Shown here in pieces: positions 1 through 14,500 of a stretch of DNA of 64,000 nt. Source of the DNA: Rhabditophanes sp. KR3021 (taxonomy: Eukaryota > Nematoda > Chromadorea > Rhabditida > Alloionematidae). The translations under genes and the position numbers were made by a program. The stretch is taken from NCBI GenBank assembly GCA_963281155.1, contig CAUJLY010000004.1, forward strand, positions 3,162,001 through 3,226,000, in the 5' to 3' direction. A model generated the notes under the pieces. It worked only from the letters and a program-made list of their open reading frames with translations. It was not told the origin of the DNA and did not search any database. Every line of letters begins with the position of its first letter. The stretch's first letter is position 1.

Positions 1-2518
1 AACGACAAGCATTTGTATAAAGAAGAGTTTGATATTAGCATTTACGATGATTCTTGCCGGGAATTAATTCCTCCATGTACTAAACCAATTTCGCAACCTA
101 ATGGCACCGAAGTTGTTGAATTAGATGTCGTGTCACCACTTCCACCTAATCACTGTGGAATACTAAGACAGTTGTCAAAGGTTTCAACAATGTCGTTGTC
201 ATTAACTGATCTAAACCACGAGTCTTTGTCAAGTTGCGGATCATCTGAAACTGGCAGTATTATTATGATGAATTCCATAGCTGTGGCTAACCAAATGCCT
301 AATGTTATCAATGCCTCATTTGAATTGTCCAATTTCGGCAAAAGCGTCAATGAAAAAGTAGCAACAGTAATATCATTAAATAACCTTAGAGTTAAATTAC
401 GTCAAGATTTATTTGATGAACGTTGCTCGATGCAAATGGTTTGCGAGGAAAGTGAATATGGCACAGATACCGAAGGAGGTTCCAAGATTAAACAAGGTTC
501 TCCTTTCAAAAAGGTTAATCCCATGGAAACTATAACAGAACCAACACCTTCATCCACTAATGCAACAATGCAGGATGATGGTCTAAAAGAAATATTACTT
601 GTTGCTCATAATATGAATTTGCCTTTAGCAAGTAAGGCCGATGAGTTAAATAATGAAGAAATAAACCACGTTTATGATGATGAAAAAGATGATGTTAGTG
701 AGCAAAATAATTTTGATGAGAATGAACTTATAACTGATATTGAGTTAAAAGTTATTTTAAAAAAGAAAGGTCGTATTGATATTAAGAAAAGAAATGATAG
801 TAGACTGGAAAGTGATCATTCACCTCATAATAGCGATTTATCACACGAAGAAATGTCTATTACTAAGAACATTCATGTAAACTTAGCTGCTCGTGTTTTT
901 AAGAATCTTAATACGCCAGAAAATATGGTGGAAGTTAGTGTTCATCAGGTTATTGAACCAAGTCTTGGAAAATGGAATAACGAATTTGTTAATACAACCA
1001 TTGGAATTGTTGAGGATAATGACGCTATAAATTATGTGTCTGCCATCAATCTCGCCGCAGATACAATTGAAAGTCCTAAAAATGATTGCAAGTTTGTTTC
1101 TTTGAATTTAACAACCAAATACAAAAAAGATGCTGATAATAAATTAAAGGAAGTCATTGTTACAGACGAAATTGTCAAAGTTGAGGAGCATTCAGAGGAA
1201 GATTCTAATTCTGATTCAATGTTTTCCAATAACCTGGCCAGACTTAATGTTTCAATTGTCGCCAAAGCACTTGCTGATGTTTGCTTTGTGAATGTGGAAG
1301 AGTTGGAATTCAAAGAAGTTTTCTTTAATATTTGTTCTGATGGTGTGTTAAGTGAAAGTTATAAGGCAATGGATGAATCAATGTACAAGAGCTATGATTC
1401 TCGAGAAAATGCCCCATTTAGTGTGATGGTGACTGAAAGAAACATGGAAGAGGGAGGAAAGTCTATGATCTCTCAACCTTCGTCAAATCATGGCTCTGTT
1501 AAAAGTTTGTATGTGAGTCATGAGGGTACGCCCACCAACTCGCAAATGACAATTCCAACTTATGTGATTAAGAAGGGTTCAACCGCGTCTATTACGTGTG
1601 AACTCAATAATTCTTTCAACAGACAAACTGATATTGCTTGGTTTAAGGGGAAACAAAGAATAAAGTTGGTTTCACCCAAATATTCACGTATATCACACGA
1701 TTTGTTAGAAGTTTTGATCATCTCGACTGTAGAGGATGACGATGCTGACATCTATAGCTTGGAAGTTACGAATGAAGTATTTCCCGTTGCATATTTGGCA
1801 ATCGACGAAGCTATGACTGAAAGTATTCTGTCAGTTCCTAAATTCATTTCTCCTCCTCAAACGTTATTTGTAATGAATGACCATCCAGCCACAATTTCAT
1901 GCCAACTAGATCAAACACCTGACAACTTGAGTTGGTTTCGAGACAGGAAGCAAATACAAATAACTGACAGAATCAGATTTGAAAGTGATCCTCATACAAA
2001 TATTTACAAGATTATATTTTCCCAGATTACCCTACTAGATCAAGGGACTTACTATGCTTTCTGTGGAAATGTTTCTACTCTTACGAATGTTGTAGTTGAG
2101 GAACAAATTTCGGAGAAGGAAATACCCGTTTCATCAAATGATGATGATGAATCTAATTTTGCTGAATATATAGTGCCTCTAAACAGCACAGCAACGATTG
2201 CTTGCGAATTAGAAACATATGAATATGTTAAAAACTTTGAGTGGTTAAAGAATGGCTTATCTATCAATTTAAAAAACGAAACTAAAATCGAACATGTTAT
2301 CAATCACCTAAAACATTATTTGATTATTCACAATACTGAAGAAGCAGATAGTGGCTTGTATAGTGTTAGAATTAACGGAACAATTTTCAGAGTAGCTCAA
2401 ATTATTATTAGTGAATTTGACGATGAAAACTCGTTAGGAACTGTGGCAAAGAGAAAGAGGATTTCGACACATAGTCTAGCTAGTACAGAATTTAATGGCG
2501 AAAATCAAAATTACGATA
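1..2518 (+). CDS. ttn-1: ttn-1 exon 1 (partial): acidic linker and three Ig domains
   Basis: The frame is open from base 1; the first 12 bases are also coding in this frame, so the exon begins upstream. About 500 residues of acidic, Ser-rich linker carry degenerate beta-like motifs of the form V-x-L-x-x-K. Three Ig domains follow at about 1546-1812, 1840-2095 and 2155-2410, recognisable by the ITC/ISC/IAC B-strand cysteine and the AWF, SWF and EWL C-strand tryptophans. The first and third lack the usual F-strand cysteine. The exon end is the weakest junction in the model. The frame stays open to TAA at 2536-2538, and the best phase-compatible donor is a poor GTGATG at 2519. The exon may instead end a shorter isoform at that stop. 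Confidence 0.7.
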
Positions 2519-5500
2519 GTGATGAAGATTTAATTTAATCATTTTATATTTATTGTATATTAATAAGTAATGAACTTTGCGTAATAATCATAAAATTTAA
2601 CACATTATCAAAACATTATCACAGACTTTATAGTATCCTTTACTAACAAAAAATAAATATCCTTTTATGATAAAAGCAAGTGTAAAAATGTATAATGTTT
2701 TTATTAACAGATCTAACCACAACTCTACCACCAGATAGCTTTAAAGCCGAAGAAAGACTCGTCTCTGACATCATTAATTTTTCTGGCACCACGATCACAG
2801 CTGCTAATAACAAAATAGTAAAAGTCGAGGAAGAGTATATTGCAGTAGACGAAATGAGTAAGTATGGGTTACTTTTATAATGGGGAAACATAGTTATCGG
2901 ATATATCGTTAGCATAATTTAACACTAACAAAGGGAAGAATATTTGTGATTAAACCCTTTCTTTTAAGTATTTATTGACCTGCGACATTTTTTGTTTCAA
3001 TAACAAATTATTTTTGAAACAATTTTCACTTATTTCGGCACAATTTATAGTTATTCTTTGTTAAATTCATAGTTATTCTTTGCTAAATCCATAGTTATTC
3101 TTTGCTAAATTCATAGTTATTCCTTTAATTCAGAGTAATTCTTCTTTGTAATCATTTGTTCTATTATTTTAGATCTACCTAAGAAGACTGTTTTAGTGAC
3201 TGTTAAAGCAACAAAAAGAGAAGACGAATTAGAGACATTCATTAATTTTGAAGCTCACGAAATTAATATCTCTGCAAAATCACTGTCAGTAGTCAGTTTA
3301 GATATTAACCAAGATCCGGGAATAATGGACAATGATGAAAATAATACATCGTCAGATGAAAGTTCCATCTCCGATGATACTTCCCAGACAACCTCGAGTG
3401 GATCAAATGATACCAATTCACTTGACAGCACTCTTTCCTCAATAACCAGCATGGAGTTTATTTCTCAATCAGACTGTGTAGACTATCGTGAAACAGAAAA
3501 AATAAAAGTGAATCTTAAATTACAGAAAGCAGCCGAAACAGAGATAGTACATATTTCCTTTGATAATGAAAGACAAACAAATATTCAAGCATCGTTTGCT
3601 GTTGCCAATTTTATTCCTGAATTGACATCTCCAGCCATTATTCCTACTATAGAAGTACACCAGCTATTAAATGTTTTTTGTGTGCCACAAGAACTGCATA
3701 CTGAAATCATTTTAAAGGATTTAATTTGTGACGACGATGAAGTCTCAATTACCGAGTATTCTGAAAATAATTTATTCGATTCTATTACAAGTGCTACCAC
3801 ATCCTATGCATATAACATACCTAAATTCATCAAAGCACTCGAAGAACAATTTATAGTATACGACAATGAATCCGCGACATTCAAAATCTCATTTTCAGGA
3901 ACTCCATTACCAAAAGTATCCTGGAAACTGGGAAATTATTTGTTGAATAACAATCGCAATATAACTATACTTTGTGAAGATGGAGTTTCAATTTTAAGGT
4001 TCAATGATTGCTCTTCTTTCAATGAACATGAAACTTTGACTGTTAACATTGACAATCCGGCTGGTAATGCACAGACTTTTGCTAAAATCTCCAAACTAAA
4101 TAATGAAAATACGGTTGTTTCTTTTGATGTAGCACATGTCCAGGAATTCGAAGTAGCATCAACTTGTTTAGTTACTCCTCCGAATCTAGAATCAACTGAT
4201 CATCTTTATCCTCAATATAAGATATCTAAAAACATTAATATTTTCAATTTATGTGAAATTACTGAACGTACCGAAATAACTACATCAGAACATTCAGATG
4301 CCGATACCATTTCAGATGACTCTTTATTGACTAAATCGTACGTTATAGATAGACCAACTTTTATTACAACATTACCTAAACAACTATATTCCAAGGAAGG
4401 GGAAAGTATTTACTTGAAATGTATCTATAAGGGAATAAATACTGTGATCATATGGACAAAGGATGGTTATATTATAGGGAGTGATTTTACTAGACAAGTC
4501 ATAGCTGAAGATGGAATATCAATTTTAAAAATTTCTCCCCTGAACATCAGTGATGGTGGAGTTTATAAATGTACTGCCACCAACGGCTTGGGACAGGTCT
4601 CAACGATTTGTCACCTTCAAATAGAACGTATGTTTTTTGAGAAAAATTAATTACATTGACTAATGCTACTAATTACTTATTTTGACTAATTTCAAATAAT
4701 TACGTATAATAGTTCTAATTATAAATATTTATAACTTGTTATAACTTGATTTATTTCAGCTCACTATTCAAATAAGTCAACAGTTCGATTGGAAATCCGA
4801 TGTCGCCGAGAGCCTTCCGAAGCATATCTTGGCGTTCTTATTAACGAGCATTTGCTAAGGCATTCTATAGGTTACATTGAACCTATCACTGACACATCTG
4901 AAATAACTACACTCTTATCAACAAATGATATTGCAGAGCTTGATGATGGTATGTTGTTTATATTATTGAGTGGGATTAACAGCCACTACGGCACAAGAGT
5001 TTAACAATTATTTTAACAATCAGTATCCCTTAGGTGTATTAGCTTGATGTTCTTATTTTGATTTGTAATGTTATTATTGCTCCGTTTTAAATTACTTTAT
5101 TTGAATTTAGTTTTTATTGCAATTTAATTTAAAATATTGAATTCGAAATTGTCTATAAATATCATTTATTACAGAAGTAACTTTAACAGGCGACAACGAC
5201 AATCCAAGCGACTTTGAAACAATCGAATCATCCGACGATTATAACGACGAAACTACTCCAGTTTTTATCAAAAAATTGCCACTTACGATGTTGATTAACC
5301 AAAACGATAATTTAGACATTAAAGTTTTGTTCATTGGAGAACCAATTCCAACGGTCTCCTGGACCTATGATGTAAACTCGATAAAGGGCGAAGTCATGTA
5401 AGTACCTTATTTAATATAAGTAAATGAAAAATTTAGTCACAAAGTTGAAGATGGAGTTGCGTTATTCCATGCTTCAACAATAATAAACGACATGATTTTA

Positions 5501-8500
5501 TCTTGTGCAGTTAAGAATCGAAATGGGACAGAGACATGTTTTTGCAAAATTATTATTAAGTCAGGGCCAGATGATAATAATACTGTTGCAATCCAAGTAG
5601 CTGGAAACGATGAGTTACAAACGATAAAATCTAATTTAGCCGCTCGAGACGACAAAGAAACTACACCTATTCCTGAAATCCTGATTGAAGAACCATCACT
5701 AACTAGTGATGATGTCAATGTTGAATCTATTAACGTGGACTCCATTAATGTGGATTCAATTATCATGGATTCGGTTATTGAAGTTCTTTCAAATGATGGC
5801 ACAAGTTTATCCGAACACATTACTTCTAAACCATCTTCTTTTTTCAAAGATGAAACATTCCAGTCATATGCCCATCAATTAACAGAAACAATCTTATTAT
5901 CAATTGATGAAGGTTCAAAAAAAGATGATGTTGGCGTTTTAAATAAACATATCGAAAACATTCAATTAGTGGGTAAAACCAATGGTAATAACGAAACTAT
6001 TATTAATAGCCCCAAAGGTGATACCCACACAGCTGCCAATCTTTTATTAACTGAGCAAGATAATGTAATTTATGATACGTCGATAAGCGAAAGTAATATT
6101 AGTGACACAAGAAAAGAGCCTCAAAACATATTGAATGAAGAGGCGAAAAGTGAACAAAAAAGTGGCAATCAATTAAAAAATGATAATTTGCCCGCAGCAG
6201 TTGATAGCGATCTTAATTTGTCCGCCATGGAAAATGTTGCTACTGAACAAAGCAAATTATCAAAACAACCCACAACCGACTTAGAAAAGAGTGAAAATTT
6301 AATTACCGAACCATTGTCAACAGTCGAAGTTAGTTTAATCAAATTTGAACCAACTGAAGAATTGCAATTGGATGTAGAGTATGATGAATTTTATTTTATT
6401 GTAGGAAAAATATCATATAAAACAAATGTTCTATCGATCGTCGAGGAAGCAAGTACGTCATTTGCCGACGACATCATTACAAAAGAGGGTAATTACGATT
6501 CAAACACTGAAACCGATTCCTTTCTTGACCAGCCATCTCATATTGAAATTAGAGTTGAATCTGGGGGTAAAGGTTCGGAAGAAAGTGGTATCAGCGAGGG
6601 AGACCATTCTCGACATCCTACTCCTGACATTAATAATATTGCAATATTAGATTTGTCTTTTATTAGAAGTGATCCTCAAGAATCTATGGTAATTACAATT
6701 TGCTCAGACGAGGTAATCGAAATATATTGTCTGTTGAAGCAAGTCAAGCGAGCAGTAAACATTAATGTCCAACAAAATGCTAGTGAAAGTGAAATTTCCC
6801 TTGCTAGTGAGTCTTTAGGACAAAATGTGTCAGAATCTTTCTCAATTGAAGATCTAAGACAGATTGATAAAGGTATGAAATAATGTAAAAATTAATATAT
6901 GCATGCAATTTTCAGATATTGAAACTCCCATTACTAAGGATACAAAAATTGATACTCATGTCGACAGTGTTGCTGAAAAGGATAGTAAAGTTGAGTCTAT
7001 ATCAGAACTGAGTAATATAGTTGAAACGGATAGTAAAGTGGAATCTATATTAGAATTGAATAATACTGCTGAAAATATATCAACAGATGAAAATGATGTT
7101 CAAACTACTTTAGAAGAAATTAAAGAAATGGATGAACGAGTTACTGATGTAGCAACTCAATTATTCTTTAAAAAACCAGCCATCACTGAAGAAATCGAAA
7201 TAGAGGTGCTAATTGATGAGTTCGAAGAAATAATGTCATCTGCCCAGCAAAGAAGGAAATCTAAGGTCATTTTAGAAAGTGATTTAATCCAGAAATCTGG
7301 GGTAGAAGAGTCTCTAATTTTACCACAAAAACAGGAAGAACATAAAGAAGTCGTTTCTGACAAATTACAAGAAAACACTTCAATTCCGTTTCCCGAATCT
7401 TCTATTTCTCAAATCGAACAAACTAAACCTGCTGTAGTAAATATTCCTACTGAAATTGAAGAGGAACAAAAAATTTCGCCAGAAAAATTGCCTAGCGTTG
7501 ATTCTTTGAGCATTAAAGAAGAAAAGAAAGTAGTTTTAGACGAGTTACCACCCATTGTAGAATCTAGTACACAAGAAGTTGATGGAAAGGAATCACAGAT
7601 TACAGAAACTCCAATTACACATGTTCAAACTACTAGTGTATCTGCAGAGACTACTATTGTATCTGATGAAAGTACTATCCCACGCGCCGAAGCTACTATT
7701 GTACCTGTTGAAGTAACTACTACACCAGCTGAAGCTACTACACTAACAGAAACTACTATTAAGCTTGATGAATCTGTCATGGTACCTACTGAAGCTTCCA
7801 TTACACCCGCTGAATCGGATAATATTACACCTGCTCAAGTTGATAGCACACCAACCGAAACTACTATTACATCAACCAAAACTATTATTACACCTACAGG
7901 AGCTACTAATACACCTACAGGAGCTACTATTACACCCGCGGAAACTATTCTCACTCATGATGAAGCTACTAATGTACCTGCTTCTGAAGATGTTTTCACA
8001 ACTAATGAAGCTACTATCACATCCGCTGAAGCTGCTATGAAACCTGCTGAAGCTTCTATCCTATCTGCTGAAGCTGCTATTGAACCTGTTGAAGCTGCTA
8101 TCACACCCGCTGAAGCTGCTATCACGCCGGCTGAGGCTACTAATGTACCTACTCAAGCTCCTCTTCCACCAAAAGAAACTACTATTACATCAGCTGAAGC
8201 TGCTATTGTCCCCGCTGATGCTACTATTGCACCTGATAATGCTGTTATCGTATCTGCTGAAACTACTATTACCACTTTTGACGCTTCTCTCGTACCAAAT
8301 GAAGCTACTAATGTACCCGCTGAAGCCAATACTACACCCACTGAAGCAACTATTATATCCGATAAAACTGTTATTGTACCGACTGAAGCTATAAATTTAC
8401 CTGCTCCAGCTGCTATAACACCAACAGAAACTACTATTGCACAGACAGAAGCAACTATCCCACCCGCCGAAGCTGCGATCACTGAAACTAGTATTACACC

Positions 8501-11500
8501 CGCTATTGATCTAAAAGAAAAACTAGTCACTGAGGTTACAAGTTTATCTTCGGGTGATCAAAAAGAATTACCTGACACTGAAATTGTACCAAGTGTGCTG
8601 ACAGAAGAATCCATATTAGCTGTTATTGAAGATACGAAAATACCAATAAGCGACATTTTGACTCAACCAACTGTACGAGAAAAAGATTCTAAAATGTGCG
8701 ATATTTCGAGTATCCAAAATCTCGATCGAAAAGAATTAGATGTTTCCGAATCTCCTATTGTACCAACTAATGATGAAAAAGAAGAATTGGGAGTTGTTCC
8801 ACAAATAACAGCTAAACAAACTGAGCCAAAAGAATCGGCAGTTACTGAATTATTAACTTCAGTTACTGTCGGACAGAAGGAAGTACATATTACTGAAATT
8901 TGTACAGCGGAACAAAAAGATATTCAAGTTGCTGACATTCTTAAAGATGACTTTAATGCTGATAATAGCACTCAAATTGACGAACACATTACCGATGATC
9001 AAATTGAAAAAGAGGCATTTTCGCAAGGTACATTAAATGATAAAGATGTTGTGATAGTAGAACAACACACAACTGCTCAGACATTCATTGATGAGAATGT
9101 GGTTGGCTCATCCATTATCCAACAAGAAGAAGCGTTGGCAGAAGAAAGCGGACAAAAATTATCCACCGAATCAGCTAAGATGGTTGAACAAACACCAATT
9201 GTTTGTGATGTTTCTACTCAAAAAGAAACAACAGTTGCCGAATTGAATGATGTCAAAACATTACACACTGATGAAAATGACCAACTTATTCCCGATTTGG
9301 AAACAGTGTCAGACATTTCGATTGTTGAAAATGAAGTTGAACCTGTTGCATTAAAAGAAGAAGAATTATATGTTGATTTATTATTCAATAAAATTGAGAT
9401 AACAGAAACAATTGAAATAGTGGCATTAACTGAAGAATTTGAAGAACTTGATTCTGTTGCTCGTATGATCAGCAAAAAACGTAAATCCGTAGATCAAAAT
9501 ATTTCTGAAGAAAATCAACTACCAGCTGAATTAATACCAGATCACAACAAAGAAACTGTTGAAAATGTATCCACTACTGAATTAATTGTAGAAGAAATCA
9601 AAGAGGTTGTTCCAGAAATAATCACTGGGACGGAAGGTATTGAAACATTAAATGAAATCCCTATACAAGGCAAAATAAAAAAATCTCTCGAACAAGTCTT
9701 AGCAAATGAAAAAGATAATCAAGTTATTTCTGAGCCAATTGCTCAAGATGGTTTAGTTATAAGTGAACAAAAACTTGATAGCAAACTAATGGATCTCGAA
9801 AATCTGTCAAACCAAGAAAGCAAAGAACTTTTAGATGGGAAGCCTATCGAATCTTTGATCACGGAAAGTGATCATATTCCTAGATCTGAAACCTTACATG
9901 AAGAACAGGTTATTCAAGAAACAATCGAGGATAAATGTGCTAATTTGGAAGTAAAGTTGAATAGCGAGCAGAAGGTTGATGAAAACGAATTAAGAAGTGA
10001 TTTAGCTGCTGAAGACAAGCCATTAATTTTAGAAGATCAATCTAAGGGCATTTCAAGTGAAGTTACATCTGATGTCCAACAACTCTTCGAGAATGACTCA
10101 TTAATTGTAGTACCTAACATCGAACTTTCGGAAAAAGATATCCATGTAGATTTAGTCTTTAAAAAATCATGTCAATTGGAAAACATTGAAATTCAAGTTT
10201 TGATGGAAGATTTTAATGAATTTTATTCCAAGTTACCTTTGATTTCAAAGCAAAAAGACATTAAATTTACTGGAAATGATGACAGTGATAAGACCGTTGA
10301 GCCTGAATCACAAGACGAACCTGAAATTTATTCAGAATTTGTTGCTCCCAATGAAGATTTATCAATTACTGATAAGCAAATGTCTCAGGAATTGAAACTA
10401 GCAGAAAATGAAGAAAATGCAGCAATCGACTTATTATTTAATAAGTCAAGTTCTTGTGAAATAATGGAAGCTCTATTGTTAATAGACGAATATGAAGAAC
10501 TTAATCTTAGTATTCCATCACAAAGGCGTAAATCGATTATACAAGACGCATCTAAAATAAATGTCCCGCAAGAAGTTCCAACAATCACCGAAGTTTCAAT
10601 AATGGAAGAGGAAGAAAGGGCATTAGAGATAAGTGAACTGGAATTATCAAAAAGCGGTACTGATGATTTGCTAGTCCAAAATAAAGAAGATGCTTTGGAG
10701 AACATTGATACTGCTGATTTGGCAGCTCAAAAGTTAGAAGAAGCTTTGACCGAAAGTGGTAACGCTGATTTGGCAGTTCAAATTAAAGAAGGCACTTTAG
10801 GTGAAGGCGTTGCTGCTGATTTGTCAGTACAAGAAGAGGCTTTGGGCAAAAGTGATGCTTCTGTTTTGCATGTTCAAGCTATTCCAGAAGAAACAATTGA
10901 CCAAACTCCAACGGAAATGCCTTCCGAAAATAAGTTGGAGATATCTGAACAAGAGACCATAACTGATTCGCAAATCATTCCTATCAATTTGGAAAAAGTA
11001 TTGGAGCAATCTACGGATGAACACAAATGTATCCAAGAGTTAGTCATCGAAGAAGAAAACGAACAGTTACCTGCTTCCATTCAGCGAACAGATGAGCAAT
11101 TAATTAATAATGAAGAAATTGTTAAAGCGAACGTTGTATTTGATGTTACAAATCAAGACGAGGCTTTAATAGTTGCCACAAATGAAAAAGACTTAACTGT
11201 CGATTTATTATTTACAAAATCAACAGATGATGAACATTTTGACATAAATGTGTTATTTGATGAAATGGAAGAAATTAATTGTGTTGTAAAACTATTAAGT
11301 GCCAAAACACAATCCCTTGATCAGGATGTCAGCAAGAAAGAAATAGAAAATGTTACTGAAACTCCAGAACAAGACAAACAGATTACAGAGCAAAAAGAAG
11401 TGGAAGATGTAAAAGTAACAATTGAAATATTAGATGAATCTGCTACTGAAAGCATCAAAACAGCATTAGATGATGATGTTACCGAAACCGAGAAACAATT

Positions 11501-14500
11501 AGTAGATGAGGCTGCTACTGAAGCGAGCGGAAAAATATTAGATGAAGCTGCTACTGATACCAGTAAACAATCATTAAGTGAATTATCTAAAGATTCTGGT
11601 ACAAAGGAAGAGGGTGTTATTCCTGTAGAAGAATTGACAAAAATTACAGAAGTACTTGGCTGTGAAAAAAATGTTTTTGCTGATCTATTATTTACAAACA
11701 TGAATAATGGAGAAAATATTATCTATGAAGTCTTAATAGAATACGATGAGTTGGATACAATTGCACATACATTATCTGGTAGAAAGAAGACTATTCAAGA
11801 ACAAATTAATGGGGAGAAACATCAAATTTTGGAACAATCATCTGTTCCTGAATTCTCAGTCCAAGAAGATACAAAGATTACTTCTACGTTGCCAGATGAA
11901 GTAACATCTCTAAAAGATCAAAACTTACCAACCGAATTAAATCTTGAGGCAAAAGAAATCACAAAAGACGAATCACAATTATCTGTTGAAACAGAGGAAA
12001 TGACTGCAGCAAAACAGGAGACTAATAACAAACTGCCAATTGTAATCAGCGAAAATGAATTTGAACCAATTCAAGCTACTGATTTGGGAATTGAACCCAA
12101 GTTAGAAGCTTCTGAAATAACACATGTAATATCAATAGAAGAGAAGATGGATATTTCTGAATTGTTACCTGTTACCGAGTTACCAACAGAACAAACGATA
12201 GACGTTTCTGAAGCGCTACCTAATATGGAGTTACCAACAGAACAAAAGGTAGACGTCGAATTGCCAACTCAGGAAAATAAAGAAGTCCCTGGAACCTTCG
12301 AAGTTGCAGAGTTATCAACAGAGCAAAAGAAAATTGATCCTGAAGCTTTAACTGTTACAGAGTTGATAACAGATGCAAAGATAGAACTTTCAGAAGTGCC
12401 GCTTGTTAAGGATTTGCCAATTGAAGGAAATAAAGAGGATTCTGAGGCCTTACGAGTTAACGAGTTGCCAGCAGAACAAAAGATTGAACGTTCTGATGAG
12501 TTACCTGTTAAGGATTTGGCAACAGAAGGGGAAATCGTAATTTCCGAAACATCACCCGCCAAGGATTTGCCAACAGAAGAGAAAGCTGCTGTTATTTCAG
12601 AAGCATCGCCTGCCAAGCATTTGCCAACAGAAGAGAATGCTGTTATTTCTGAAGCATCGCTCGCTACGGAAAATTCAACAAAAATTCCTGAAATAATAGA
12701 TGCTACCAAAGTACCAATTGATGAGAATTTTGAAGTTAATGAAGCACAGACCGACGAATTGACAAATTTGGAAAATAAACAATCTTTAGAAAAATCTATT
12801 ATCGAAGAACAAGTTATTAATGAAGTGGAGAACGTAAAAATCACTGATCAAAATTTACATGTTGATTTACTATTTGCCAATTCACATCAAATCGAAGATA
12901 TTGAAATAGAAGTTTTAATTGATGAATATGAAGAAATTAATTCAATTATAAAACTCCCAAATAAGTCTTCAAAAGGAAAGAAGGACGAATTTACCAGTGT
13001 AGCCCAAATTAGAGAGAAATCACTTGGTATAGTAATCCCAGAATCAATTGAAGGTCCAACCGTGCAACTCGAAGAGAACGTTGAAGTCTTGGAACAAACT
13101 GAATTGGAAAAGTTAACTATTGATGATGCAACCGTTGATTTATTGTTTAATAAGTGTCAAGACATTGAAATTATTGAAATCGAAGTTTTAGTTGACGATT
13201 ATGATTCCATTACATCTTCATTGCCTTTGATTAAAAAGAAAAAAGCTTCATTAGAGCAAATTAGTTTGGAACAAGAAAAATTAGCACCAGAATCTTTACC
13301 AATTGTTGGAATTGAGAAGGTTTCTGAGCAAACTATTGTAGAGGACAAATTAGTAAAAGAATCTTCACCGATTGTTGAGATTCAAGAAGAAGAAAAATTA
13401 GAATCGGAATCTTTACCAATTGTCGAAAATAAGAAGATTCCTCAGCAAATGGAGGAACAAGACAAATTAGCACCAGAGCTTTTACCGATTGCTCAAACTA
13501 ATGATCTTGCACAGCAAATTAAAGAAAAACTAGTACCAGAAACTATAGTTGAAACTCAGCAAATTAAGGAAGATGATAAATCAGTCTCAGAACAATTACC
13601 GATTGCTGAAATTAATGAGATTCCTCAACAAGTTAAGGAAAAATTCGAATCAGAATCTTTACCAATTGTTGAAAATAAGGAGATTCCCCAACACATTGAA
13701 GAGCAAGACAGACTAATATCCAAGCAATTGCCGATTATTGAGACTCAGGAAACACAAAAACTTATGGAACAAGACAAACTAGTATCAGATCAATTACCGA
13801 TTGTTGAAACTCAGCAAATTAAGGAAGATGACGAATTAGCACCAGAATCTTTGCCAATTATTCAAACTAATGAGGTTTCTCAGCAACTTAAGGACGAGTG
13901 CAAACTAGTATCTGAGCCTTCACCGATTGTTGAAAATAAGGAGATTCCTCATCCAATTGGGGAAGAGACGAAATTGGCACCAGATCAATTGCAGATTGAA
14001 GAAAATCAGCAAATTAAGGAATATGAGAAATTAGTATCAGATAATTTACTAGTTTTCGAAACTCCCGAGATTCCTCAACAAATTCAAGAAGGGGAAAAAT
14101 TGGTACCGGAGCAAATACATATTGTTGAGGCTAAGGAGATTTCACAACCAATTGTGAAAGAGGACAAATTAGCACCAGAATCTCTACCCTTTGCTGAAAC
14201 AAAGGAGTTACCTCCCCAGATTAAAGAAGAGGACACATTAGTACCAAAGTCATTAGCGATTGTTGAAACTCCGGGGCTTCCTCAGCAAATTACTGAAGAA
14301 AACAAATTAGAATCAGAGCCACTGCCGATTGTCGAAACCCGGCAAGTTAGGGAAGAGGATAACTTAGTATCAAAAGAATCATCGATTGACAAAGTTGAAG
14401 ATATTCCTTCATCTTCAGAATCATTATCTATTGAGAAATCTCATCAACTCCTTGAAGAAATTGTATTATCAGAACCAGAGGAAACACACAAATTAGTCGT

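Noticed and set aside
7765..8530. Leu/His-rich plus-strand and Val/Ala-rich minus-strand open frames over the 7-residue repeat
   Set aside because: Off-frame shadows of a 21-bp coding repeat; the titin frame continues through the region.
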